Shown: positions 1-5,311, counted from the first letter of the stretch. The stretch is DNA of 5,311 nucleotides from Clostridia bacterium (GCA_022790685.1 JAAVXQ010000090.1:1-5311); one strand, 5' to 3'. Notes: generated from the sequence alone by a model not told the origin. Numbers and translations: made by a program.

Positions 1-138
1 AAAAGTGTAACAACTATTGGAGAGTATGCTTTTTCAAGTCAAACTTTGAATTTTAAAGATGGAAAAAATGATGCTCTTGAAATTCCAGAAAATAAATGGG
101 GAGCAGGAAAAATAATTATAGATGGAGTAGAATACTAA
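1..138 (+). CDS. C-terminal end of a probable leucine-rich-repeat (BspA-like) surface protein, partial
   Basis: Only the last 45 codons are present, read from base 1 and ending at TAA 136-138. The visible stretch begins SVTTIGEYAFSS, which resembles one unit of the BspA-type leucine-rich repeat (LRR_5), where 'V..IG..AF' recurs. It ends with a segment containing IPENKWGAG and IIIDGVEY. A closing Trp-Gly-Ala stretch with short beta-strand-like hydrophobic residues is often seen at the end of such repeats in clostridial surface proteins. Proteins of this type are usually secreted or wall-attached and bind host or matrix ligands, but no anchor or signal can be seen here. A terminator follows 18 bases after the stop, so this gene ends its own transcript. 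The assignment rests on one repeat unit and is moderate. Confidence 0.55.
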   Translation, partial: KSVTTIGEYAFSSQTLNFKDGKNDALEIPENKWGAGKIIIDGVEY

Positions 139-156
139 AATAATAGACTATAATCT

Positions 157-194
157 AAAAGAGTTATAAAATATATTTTTATGACTCTTTTTTT
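157..194 (+). terminator. Rho-independent terminator after the surface-protein gene
   Basis: Bases 161-170 (GAGTTATAAA) pair with 178-187 (TTTATGACTC) with a single G-U pair, around a 7-base loop. The A-run 157-160 can extend the stem against the T-run, and T188-T194 forms the run of U residues. It lies 18 bases after the upstream stop codon and 17 bases before the next -35 box, so it separates the two transcription units. Confidence 0.8.
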
Positions 195-211
195 AGAAAT
201 ATAATTATTCT

Positions 212-240
212 TTGACATTGAAACTTAGAGAGAGTATAAT
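212..240 (+). promoter_or_regulatory. Consensus sigma-A promoter for the small-peptide/comF/KAP/nfo unit
   Basis: TTGACA at 212-217 and TATAAT at 235-240 both match the housekeeping consensus 6 of 6, with the optimal 17-base spacer (218-234). The expected transcription start is about 246-248, giving an untranslated leader of roughly 100 bases before the ATG at 348. It lies immediately downstream of a terminator, and no other convincing promoter was seen before 4133. It therefore probably drives all genes through nfo. Confidence 0.88.
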
Positions 241-255
241 AATAAAAGAAAAGGA

Positions 256-298
256 TATTTGTCCTATAGTTTTCAATTGCATTCAACAAGGACAAATA
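256..298 (+). promoter_or_regulatory. Stem-loop in the 5' leader of the operon
   Basis: TATTTGTCCT (256-265) is a perfect 10-base inverted repeat of AGGACAAATA (289-298), with a 23-base loop. The left arm can instead form a short local hairpin, AGGA 252-255 with TCCT 262-265. The element begins about ten bases after the predicted transcription start and lies 49 bases before the start codon. It has no T-run after it, so it is not a plain terminator. No known riboswitch class was recognised. A structured leader or protein-binding site is inference. Confidence 0.4.
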
Positions 299-347
299 AA
301 GTTCATACAAGAGATTTTCTTTACATGTGAAAGGGAGGATAAACTCT

Positions 348-500
348 ATGAATTATGTTAAGAAAATTTTTAAAAGAAAACTACCAACGCTGATTATATT
401 GGTAATACTGTTATTGGTATGCTTGTTCCTCAAAATATCGGACGAAAGTCAAAACGCTAATTTTGATGAGCAAGTATCCTCAAGAGAAATAGTGCCATAA
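348..500 (+). CDS. Small single-pass membrane peptide, 50 residues
   Basis: A 50-codon frame runs from ATG 348 to TAA 498-500, with a strong ribosome binding site GGGAGG at 333-338 ending 9 bases upstream. It is the first frame after the consensus promoter. The product has a basic start (K5, K6, K9, R10, K11), a hydrophobic helix at about residues 13-28 (leucine, isoleucine and valine rich, with one cysteine), and a polar acidic tail (D32, E33, D40, E41, E42). This pattern predicts a cytoplasmic N-terminus and one membrane span. There is no lipobox-type cleavage motif, and the helix could be either an anchor or an uncleaved signal. I do not recognise the family. The base composition (47 G or C in 153 bases) is higher than in the middle of comF. 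Initiation signals are good, but function is unknown. Confidence 0.6.
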   Translation: MNYVKKIFKRKLPTLIILVILLLVCLFLKISDESQNANFDEQVSSREIVP

Positions 501-537
501 ATCAGAAAGTCTCTTGTATGAACATCCCTTTTGGGAT
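481..537 (+). repeat. Two tandem inverted repeats between the small peptide and comF
   Basis: CAAGAGA (481-487) pairs perfectly with TCTCTTG (510-516) around a 22-base loop that includes the stop codon of the small frame. Eight bases later ATCCC (524-528) pairs with GGGAT (533-537) around TTTT. Neither is followed by a T-run. They look more like RNA-processing or stability structures between two genes of one transcript than terminators. Confidence 0.35.
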
Positions 538-591
538 ATGTAAATAAGATAATAATATTGGGGGCAATTTTTAAAAGTAAAGGAGAAACTT

Positions 592-1309
592 TTGTTAGAA
601 ATTGTACTCAATTTTTTATTTCCACCAGTCTGCATAGTATGTGGAAAAATAGATAAAAATTGGATTTGTAAAAAGTGCCAGAAAAAAGTTTATAAATATT
701 TGAAAAGTAGAATTATTTTGAAAAATTCTAATAAATTAACTTGCCATAAAACTATAGAGTATTTAAATTTTAGACTAGCTTCTATAAATAAAAAATATTT
801 TTCAAAAAAATATGATAGATTATTATATATTTTTGAATATAAAAATATTATTAGAAAACTTATAATAGATTACAAATTTAATGATAAAGCATATATAAAT
901 AATTTTTTTTCAAACGAAATTTTAAAAAATAAAAGTATTTGCGATATTTTAAAAAGATATGATATAATCATTTCAGTTCCACTAAGTAGAAAAAAGCTTA
1001 TGACAAGAGGATATAATCAAACAGATTTAATAGCCAAGAAAGTGGCAAAACAATTAAATATAAAATATAATCAAGACTTATTATTAAAAGTAAAAGATAC
1101 TAAAATGCAAAGTTCACTTACTAAACTTGATAGAAAAAATAATATTTTTGGAGCTTTTGAATTCAATTTTAAATATAATATAAGTCGGAAAAAATGTAAT
1201 ATTATTAGATGATGTGTATACTACAGGTAGTACAATAAATGAATGTACAAGAATATTAAGAAAGCAAAATGTAAAAAATATAATTGTATTAATAATTGCT
1301 AAGAATTAA
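592..1309 (+). pseudogene. comF: comF-type phosphoribosyltransferase, disrupted by a one-base frameshift
   Basis: ComF-family proteins are cytoplasmic and are needed for transformation, probably helping to bring incoming single-stranded DNA inside. The start is TTG 592, chosen because AGGAG (581-585) lies just upstream and because it puts the zinc-finger cysteines near the N-terminus as in the family. C14-x2-C17 and C26-x2-C29 form the zinc finger. VPLSRKKLMTRGYNQ (129-143) and SSLTKLDRKNN (174-184) are typical ComF motifs. The starting frame stops at TGA 1210-1212 after 206 residues, before the PRPP-binding loop. That loop, ILLDDVYTTGST, and a normal C-terminus continue in the +1 frame from about 1193 to TAA 1307-1309. 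Joining the frames gives about 238 residues, a normal family length. The break lies at the A-run 1189-1194. Composition is very low in G+C (about 12% over 841-960). The NTPase gene starts 20 bases after the +1-frame stop. Family identity is sure, but whether the gene is really broken is open. Confidence 0.88.
1189..1194 (+). other. Frameshift site in comF: run of six A
   Basis: In the starting frame the codons are CGG AAA AAA TGT and lead to TGA 1210. Reading five A instead of six gives CGG AAA AAT GTA, which continues into the conserved motif LLDDVYTTGST. A one-base insertion in this A-run is the simplest explanation. A +1 recoding event that skips one A would also restore the frame. Confidence 0.8.
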
Positions 1310-1317
1310 AACAATAT

Positions 1318-1324
1318 AAAGGAG
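1318..1324 (+). promoter_or_regulatory. Ribosome binding site of the KAP-like NTPase gene
   Basis: AAAGGAG ends 5 bases before ATG 1330. It lies just after the +1-frame comF stop (1307-1309) and fixes the NTPase start at 1330. If comF translation stops early at 1212, ribosomes would leave more than 100 bases upstream, so this site would then have to work without coupling. Confidence 0.75.
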
Positions 1325-1329
1325 AAAAA

Positions 1330-3273
1330 ATGGAAGAATTAGTTGAAAGTATATTAGATTATGTAAGAGCTGATTATACAGATTATGCAATAATGATTAA
1401 TGGTGAATGGGGAAGCGGAAAAACTCATTTTTGGAATAATAAAGTTAGAAACAAAATAGAGTCTTTAAGACTTAATGGGAAAAAATATACTACAATTTAT
1501 ATGTCATTATATGGAATTTCAAATCTAGAAGAAATAAGCAAAAAGATTTTCATAGAAACTACTCAACTTATGGACAAAAATATGAAAAAATATATGGAAT
1601 CACATGAAAAGACAGCTATACCAGAATATGCTAAAACTGGTTTAGATATGGCACATTTTTTTGGTGTAACACAAAATAGTGATAAAATAGATTATACAAA
1701 TTTTTTCTCAACAGATGATAAAGTATTATGTTTTGATGATTTAGAAAGAGCAAATGTTGATGTTATAGATATATTAGGATATATTAACAATTTTGTTGAA
1801 CATGATCATATTAAAACTATTATTATTTGTAATGAAAAAGAACTTGCTACAAAGCTTAAAAGTTCTAACTTAGAAATGAAAACTTTTATTGCTACTTATC
1901 TTTTAGATAAAGAAGGAAACCTGCTTAAAGCAGATAAACCAATGGTTGAAAAAATTAGTGAAAAGATAGAATATGTTTTTGATAAAGCTAATGATTATGA
2001 AAGAATAAAAGAAAAGCTAATTGGCGAAACTTTTGAATATGCTCCAAAATTTAATTATATAATTAATGGAATTTTGATGAGATATGAAAATAATGAAGAT
2101 TTGATAAGATTTTTAAGAGAGAATACTAATTTAATAACTAATACATTTATTAAATCTGGAACAAGAAATTTAAGAATATTAAAACATGCATTAAATGACT
2201 TTAAAAAGGTATACGAAAATGTAAATAAATTTTATCCTAATACAAATTTAAGAGTATTGCAAACTATGCTTATATTCACGATAGCTGTTTCTTTTGAAAT
2301 AAAAGCAGGAAAAATAACAAAAGATAAATTCATAAATATTAATACTAATGAAGAATATAAATCAATTCTAGTTTCTTCAAGAGTATTGATGGATAACAGA
2401 CAATTTTATATAAAAGAATTTGATAATAATTATTACTTTAATTTTAAATCAGATTATAGATTTTTTAAATTTATAGAAATTTATGTAAGAACTAGAATTT
2501 TTGATATGAAATCCTTTAAAAATGATATGGAAATGATTATAAAAACCATAGATACAGAAAAATTACCAGGATACAAAAGGCTACTTACAGAAGAGTATTG
2601 GAAGATTTCTGATGATCAATTTCCAAATATTATTGAAGAGGTAATAAAAAACGTTAAAAAAGGTGAACTTAAATTAATAGAAATTGTAAAATTATTTGGA
2701 TATTACAGTTATTTTTCAAGAAGAGGACTTATTGAATATAATATAGAAGAAATAAAAGAGATTTTCATAAAAGGAATGGATAAAGCAGCAAAAAACTCTG
2801 AGTTTTGTGACAATATAGACGAAGAATTATCGAGAATTGGAATTGATATTGGAGATGAAATGGAAGAAGTTTTGCAATATTTTCATGAATTAAACAATAA
2901 ACTAGAAGAAAAAATGCACAGAGAAAAAGCTGAAGAAATATTTAAAAATATTCCTATGAAAATGGAAATATTTTATGATAAATTTACTACAGAATGTATG
3001 GATACAGCAATACTAAACCATTATGACCCATACCAAATGTTCCAAAGAGTTACTTGTGCAAGTAATGAAGATATAGTTATGATTAAAGAAATGCTTATAA
3101 ATAGAGCTAAAAAGCAAAAAGAAAAATTAAAACCAGAATTAGAATTTTTTATTAGATTAAAAGAAGTATTAGATGACTATTGCAAAGGAAAAGAAATAAG
3201 TATAAAAATAGTTATGATTAAAGAATTTGCAAATGATTTAGCAGAAATCATAAATGTATATAAAGAAGCTTAA
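1330..3273 (+). CDS. KAP-like P-loop NTPase, 647 residues
   Basis: The protein begins with an ATPase domain. Walker A is GEWGSGKT (residues 25-32, K31 and T32). Walker B is VLCFDDLER (132-140), with D136 and D137. A strand ending in asparagine, TIIICNE (163-169), fits a sensor position. SGTRNLRILKHAL (276-288) resembles the arginine motif 'NPR.LKR..N' that ends the KAP NTPase domain, and EKISEKI (208-214) may match the conserved EKI segment. The KAP family is named after Kidins220/ARMS and PifA, the F-plasmid protein that excludes phage T7. Many members are membrane-linked, but no full membrane span is visible here; the most hydrophobic stretch, at about 309-322, is short. Residues 300-647 are charged and apparently helical, with no domain I recognise. 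The gene starts 20 bases after comF and ends 32 bases before nfo, in the same unit. ATPase assignment is strong, KAP assignment fairly strong, and a defence or DNA-surveillance role is inference. Confidence 0.85.
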   Translation: MEELVESILDYVRADYTDYAIMINGEWGSGKTHFWNNKVRNKIESLRLNGKKYTTIYMSLYGISNLEEISKKIFIETTQLMDKNMKKYMESHEKTAIPEYAKTGLDMAHFFGVTQNSDKIDYTNFFSTDDKVLCFDDLERANVDVIDILGYINNFVEHDHIKTIIICNEKELATKLKSSNLEMKTFIATYLLDKEGNLLKADKPMVEKISEKIEYVFDKANDYERIKEKLIGETFEYAPKFNYIINGILMRYENNEDLIRFLRENTNLITNTFIKSGTRNLRILKHALNDFKKVYENVNKFYPNTNLRVLQTMLIFTIAVSFEIKAGKITKDKFININTNEEYKSILVSSRVLMDNRQFYIKEFDNNYYFNFKSDYRFFKFIEIYVRTRIFDMKSFKNDMEMIIKTIDTEKLPGYKRLLTEEYWKISDDQFPNIIEEVIKNVKKGELKLIEIVKLFGYYSYFSRRGLIEYNIEEIKEIFIKGMDKAAKNSEFCDNIDEELSRIGIDIGDEMEEVLQYFHELNNKLEEKMHREKAEEIFKNIPMKMEIFYDKFTTECMDTAILNHYDPYQMFQRVTCASNEDIVMIKEMLINRAKKQKEKLKPELEFFIRLKEVLDDYCKGKEISIKIVMIKEFANDLAEIINVYKEA

Positions 3274-3305
3274 AATATAGATATAAAAGAAATAGGAGAA
3301 AGATA

Positions 3306-4133
3306 ATGTTAAAAATAGGATGTCATTTATCAGCATCAAAAGGCTTTTTTAAAATGGCAAAAGAATGTGAAGAAATAGGTGCAAATACATTTCAGTTTTT
3401 TACTAGAAATCCAAGAGGTGGAAAGGCAAAAGATATAGACATAGAAGACATAAAAAAATATAATGAAAAAGCGAAACAAATAGGAATAGAAGTTATTGTA
3501 GCACATGCTCCATATACCTTAAATCTTGCTGCAAAAGATGAAGGAATTAGAAATTTTGCTAAAGAAGTATTAGAAGACGATTTAAAAAGAATGGAATATG
3601 TTCCAGGAAACCTATATAATTTTCATCCAGGAAGCCATGTAGGACAAGGAGAAGAAATAGGAATAAATTATATAATAGGAATTTTGAATGAAGTATTAAA
3701 GAAAAATCAAACTACAACAGTATTATTAGAAACAATGGCTGGAAAAGGTAGTGAAATAGGAAGAAATTTTGAAGAAATAAAGCGAATTATGGATGGAGTA
3801 AAACTTAAAGAAAAAATAGGAGTTTGCTTAGATACTTGCCATGTAAATGATGCTGGATATGATGTAAAAAATAATATTGATAAAGTTTTAGACAATTTTG
3901 ATGAAATAATAGGGTTAAGTAATTTAAAGGCAATACATTTAAATGATAGTATGAATGAAATAGGAAGCCATAAAGATAGACATCAAAAAATAGGTGAAGG
4001 AACAATAGGAATAGACTCTATAATGAAAATTGTGAAAAATGATAGAATAAAAGAACTACCATTTATATTAGAAACTCCAAATGAATTAGAAGGATATAAA
4101 AAAGAAATAGAGCTTATAAAGAAATTGTACTAA
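3306..4133 (+). CDS. nfo: Endonuclease IV (abasic-site endonuclease)
   Basis: This cytoplasmic enzyme uses three zinc ions to cut DNA 5' of abasic sites and to remove blocked 3' ends in base-excision repair. The 275-residue length is normal (E. coli Nfo has 285). All nine metal ligands known from E. coli are seen: H67 (in VAHAPYT), H107 (NFHPGSH), E142 (LLETMAGKG), D176 and H179 (LDTCHVNDAGYD), H211 (IHLNDS), D224 and H226 (HKDRHQKIGEG) and E256 (ILETPN). The start ATG 3306 has AGGAG at 3294-3298, 7 bases upstream, and the protein opens with the family's usual KIGCHLSASKG. It is the last gene of the unit, 32 bases after the NTPase gene, and a strong terminator follows. No residue expected for activity is missing. 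Confidence 0.97.
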   Translation: MLKIGCHLSASKGFFKMAKECEEIGANTFQFFTRNPRGGKAKDIDIEDIKKYNEKAKQIGIEVIVAHAPYTLNLAAKDEGIRNFAKEVLEDDLKRMEYVPGNLYNFHPGSHVGQGEEIGINYIIGILNEVLKKNQTTTVLLETMAGKGSEIGRNFEEIKRIMDGVKLKEKIGVCLDTCHVNDAGYDVKNNIDKVLDNFDEIIGLSNLKAIHLNDSMNEIGSHKDRHQKIGEGTIGIDSIMKIVKNDRIKELPFILETPNELEGYKKEIELIKKLY

Positions 4134-4147
4134 AATAAAAGGTAAAG

Positions 4148-4199
4148 ACAGTTACAAATTGTTAGAATATATTCAAAAACAGTTTGTAACTGTTTTTTT
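4148..4199 (+). terminator. Strong rho-independent terminator after nfo
   Basis: A 16-bp stem forms between 4148-4163 and 4178-4193 with a single G-U pair, around a 14-base loop. The T-run 4193-4199 follows directly. It starts 14 bases after the nfo stop and marks the end of the operon that begins at the promoter near 212. Confidence 0.9.
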
Positions 4200-4353
4200 A
4201 TATTTTTTGAAAAACTATAAGATAAAAAAGGAAGGTAAATCTTCTTATAAAATTTTATTGTTATTTTGTATTTTTATAGGAAAACTTTTTTAGAATATAA
4301 AAATAGATTATAGTATAATTTATAAAATAAAAAAAGTTATAATACTATAAAAT

Positions 4354-4370
4354 AAGCATTTCGAGTGCTT
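4354..4370 (+). repeat. Small hairpin in the intergenic region
   Basis: AAGCATT (4354-4360) and AGTGCTT (4364-4370) form a 7-bp stem with one G-U pair around TCG. It sits 10 bases after a TATAAT-like hexamer at 4338-4343. Only TT follows before ACTAATT, so it is a poor terminator. Its role is unknown. Confidence 0.3.
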
Positions 4371-4493
4371 TTACTAATTAAATACTTAATAAAAACTTAA
4401 TAATTTAGGCACAAAAAAGCCACATAAATTTAAGCTTAATTTAATATTTATAATATAAAATTAATTCATAAACAAAAGAAGGAGAGTGATGCG

Positions 4494-4523
4494 ATGGATA
4501 TTAAGGTGATTATAAGTGTATAA
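4494..4523 (+). CDS. Possible leader peptide, 9 residues
   Basis: AAGGAG (4479-4484) precedes two overlapping ATG codons. ATG 4494 gives MDIKVIISV and stops at TAA 4521-4523. ATG 4489 gives only MRWILR before TGA. Five of the nine residues of the longer peptide are isoleucine or valine. The strong ribosome binding site on such a short frame, with a perfect hairpin starting 47 bases after the stop, is the layout of a translated leader that controls a downstream gene, here the amidoligase at 4709. It could equally be the remains of a lost gene. No similarity was recognised. Confidence 0.35.
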   Translation: MDIKVIISV

Positions 4524-4570
4524 ATTACATTTATAGAAAATAAATTAGTAAAATCCCCAAATTAAAATAA

Positions 4571-4603
4571 GGAGGAGACGATTAAATATTAATCGTCTCC
4601 TCC
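4571..4603 (+). terminator. Perfect 15-bp hairpin: possible attenuator or terminator
   Basis: GGAGGAGACGATTAA (4571-4585) pairs without mismatch with TTAATCGTCTCCTCC (4589-4603) around a 3-base ATA loop. This is the most stable stem seen in the window. It is followed by ATTTGTATTT, which is T-rich but not a clean T-run, so full termination is uncertain. Read on the other strand, the sequence after the stem is also T-rich. The left arm is a near-perfect Shine-Dalgarno sequence with no usable start codon beside it. It may act as an attenuator between the 9-codon leader and the amidoligase gene. Confidence 0.55.
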
Positions 4604-4643
4604 ATTTGTATTTAACAAATATATATTTTTTTGATTACAAATG
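4603..4643 (+). promoter_or_regulatory. Overlapping alternative hairpins upstream of the amidoligase gene
   Basis: ATTTGT (4604-4609) can pair with ACAAAT (4615-4620) around ATTTA, followed shortly by a T-run at 4626-4632. With the preceding C, CATTTGT (4603-4609) can instead pair with ACAAATG (4637-4643). The two pairings exclude each other. In AT-rich DNA short repeats of this kind can arise by chance, so a regulatory switch is only a possibility. Confidence 0.3.
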
Positions 4644-4708
4644 AAAAAAAACATATAAAGAATGATAAAATAAAAATGTATAATTATATTTTTAAGAGGA
4701 AATAGAAA

Positions 4709-5311
4709 ATGAAACTAACAAAAGGAACTCAAAATTTAGGACTTCCAGATTATATGAAAATAGGATTAGAATTGGAAGTTGAAAATTTAGATTATAAAGC
4801 AATAACTAAAAAAGTAAAGGAAATGAAATGGCACTGTGATAAGGATGCGTCATTAACAGATGAAGGAACAGAATGTGTATCACCTGTTTTAAAAGAAAGC
4901 GAAAATAAATCGATTTGGCAAGAAGTTGAAAAAGTATGCGAATATATAAAAGAATGTCCAGCAGATCCAAAAAGAGAACCATATACGGATTATACTTGTG
5001 GAGGTCATATTCATTTTGATGCAGGAATATTTAAAGAAAATCCTCAAATAATGAACAATTTTTTGAGACTTTGGGCTGAATCAGAAGAGCTGGTATATAA
5101 AATGTGTAATGATAAAAATGATCCAATAAGATCTGGTGCAATGAATACATCAGATTTAACAATTTCGGATGTATTAAAAACAGCAATAAAGTCTCCTTTA
5201 CCATCAAAAGAAAATAGACCAGAAAGTTATACTCCAAAAACAATAATTGGTCTTGCAAGAGATACCTTAAGAAATTTTAAAGCAAATCAAACTAATGCAA
5301 ATAGAAAACTT
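4709..5311 (+). CDS. Amidoligase-family protein, N-terminal 201 residues, runs off the window
   Basis: The frame is open from ATG 4709 to the last base. AGAGGA (4695-4700) lies 8 bases upstream and supports this start. The sequence has the pattern of the putative amidoligase family (related to the glutamine synthetase and glutamate-cysteine ligase fold). It shows an early acidic strand IGLELEVE (18-25), then W41 and D44 with D46 and SLTDEGTECVSPVL (48-61), and CGGHIHFDA (97-105), whose histidines H100 and H102 lie in the expected active-site region. These enzymes are thought to join amino groups to carboxylates using ATP, for example in peptide or cell-wall modification. The substrate here is unknown. 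It starts more than 500 bases after the nfo terminator and so is a separate unit. The C-terminal part and possible partner genes lie beyond the window. Confidence 0.75.
   Translation, partial: MKLTKGTQNLGLPDYMKIGLELEVENLDYKAITKKVKEMKWHCDKDASLTDEGTECVSPVLKESENKSIWQEVEKVCEYIKECPADPKREPYTDYTCGGHIHFDAGIFKENPQIMNNFLRLWAESEELVYKMCNDKNDPIRSGAMNTSDLTISDVLKTAIKSPLPSKENRPESYTPKTIIGLARDTLRNFKANQTNANRKL

Larger units (their letters stand above)
4200..4708. other. Intergenic and leader region before the amidoligase gene
   Basis: About 500 bases with no substantial gene on either strand. From left to right it holds several TATAAT-like sequences (4314-4319, 4338-4343, 4449-4454, 4679-4684), none with a good -35 box at the proper distance. 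There is also a small hairpin (4354-4370), a 10-bp palindrome TTAAGCTTAA (4430-4439), a 9-codon frame with a strong ribosome binding site (4494-4523), a perfect 15-bp hairpin (4571-4603) and overlapping weaker hairpins (4603-4643). The structured part, from about 4480 on, is the more remarkable, and it lies directly upstream of the next gene. Confidence 0.6.

Noticed and set aside
524..537. ATCCC-TTTT-GGGAT hairpin as a terminator between the small peptide and comF
   Set aside because: The stem has only 5 bp and no T-run follows, so comF can still be read from the promoter at 212-240.
557..572. ATTG-GGGG-CAAT followed by TTTT as a terminator just before comF
   Set aside because: A 4-bp stem is too weak, and it would end the transcript immediately before a gene with no other promoter.
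1195..1212. TGA at 1210-1212 as a sense codon in a variant genetic code
   Set aside because: The frame after the TGA does not carry the ComF motif; the conserved continuation is in the +1 frame, so a frameshift explains it, and tryptophan is coded by TGG elsewhere.
3707..4005. Two minus-strand open frames (3707-3895 and 3805-4005) opposite nfo
   Set aside because: They lie entirely within the well-supported nfo gene, have no convincing ribosome binding sites, and their phenylalanine- and leucine-rich products are what A-rich coding sequence gives when read backwards.
4314..4343. TATAAT hexamers at 4314-4319 and 4338-4343 as promoters
   Set aside because: No -35 box close to TTGACA lies 16-18 bases upstream of either; such hexamers are frequent by chance in this AT-rich DNA.
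4430..4439. Palindrome TTAAGCTTAA as an operator
   Set aside because: Ten bases of AT-rich palindrome are expected by chance, and the symmetry breaks at the next base on each side.
4679..4684. TATAAT at 4679-4684 as the amidoligase promoter
   Set aside because: There is no -35 box, and transcription would begin almost on top of the ribosome binding site at 4695-4700.
5031..5258. Minus-strand open frame of 75 codons opposite the amidoligase gene
   Set aside because: It is the antisense shadow of a coding region with clear family motifs; no initiation signals or recognisable product.
1..5311. CRISPR array, tRNA, rRNA or insertion sequence
   Set aside because: No regularly spaced repeats, cloverleaf-like sequences, ribosomal RNA segments, transposase motifs or terminal inverted repeats with target duplications were seen.

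Overview
The window is very AT-rich, with heavy use of ATA, AGA and TTA codons. Strong AGGAG-type ribosome binding sites and a perfect Firmicutes housekeeping promoter (TTGACA, 17 bases, TATAAT) are present. Together these point to a low-GC Firmicute, most likely a Clostridia-type bacterium. No complete recognised gene contains an in-frame TGA, so nothing suggests a variant genetic code. All supported genes are on the + strand.

Layout. Bases 1-138 are the tail of a gene that looks like a leucine-rich-repeat (BspA-like) surface protein, closed by a rho-independent terminator at 157-194. A consensus promoter at 212-240 then starts what looks like one transcription unit that runs to a strong terminator at 4148-4199. 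It holds a 50-residue single-pass membrane peptide (348-500), a comF-type phosphoribosyltransferase gene broken by a one-base frameshift (592-1309), a 647-residue KAP-like P-loop NTPase (1330-3273) and nfo, endonuclease IV (3306-4133). The last three genes are 20 and 32 bases apart, each with its own ribosome binding site. Bases 4200-4708 hold no substantial gene. They contain a 9-codon leader-like reading frame, a perfect 15-bp stem-loop whose left arm carries GGAGGAG, and overlapping alternative hairpins. These precede the start of an amidoligase-family gene (4709) that runs off the window end.

How the genes may work together. ComF belongs to the DNA-uptake machinery and endonuclease IV repairs abasic and oxidised DNA sites, so the operon has a DNA-handling theme. 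The KAP-like NTPase is the unexpected member. KAP proteins include the phage-exclusion protein PifA, so a role in defence or nucleic-acid surveillance is possible but is inference. The frameshift removes the phosphoribosyltransferase motif DDVYTTGST from the main ComF reading frame, although the motif is intact in the +1 frame. This could be a sequencing error, a young pseudogene or recoding. The best candidates for something undescribed are the KAP-like protein within this operon and the leader-peptide and hairpin region ahead of the amidoligase gene.
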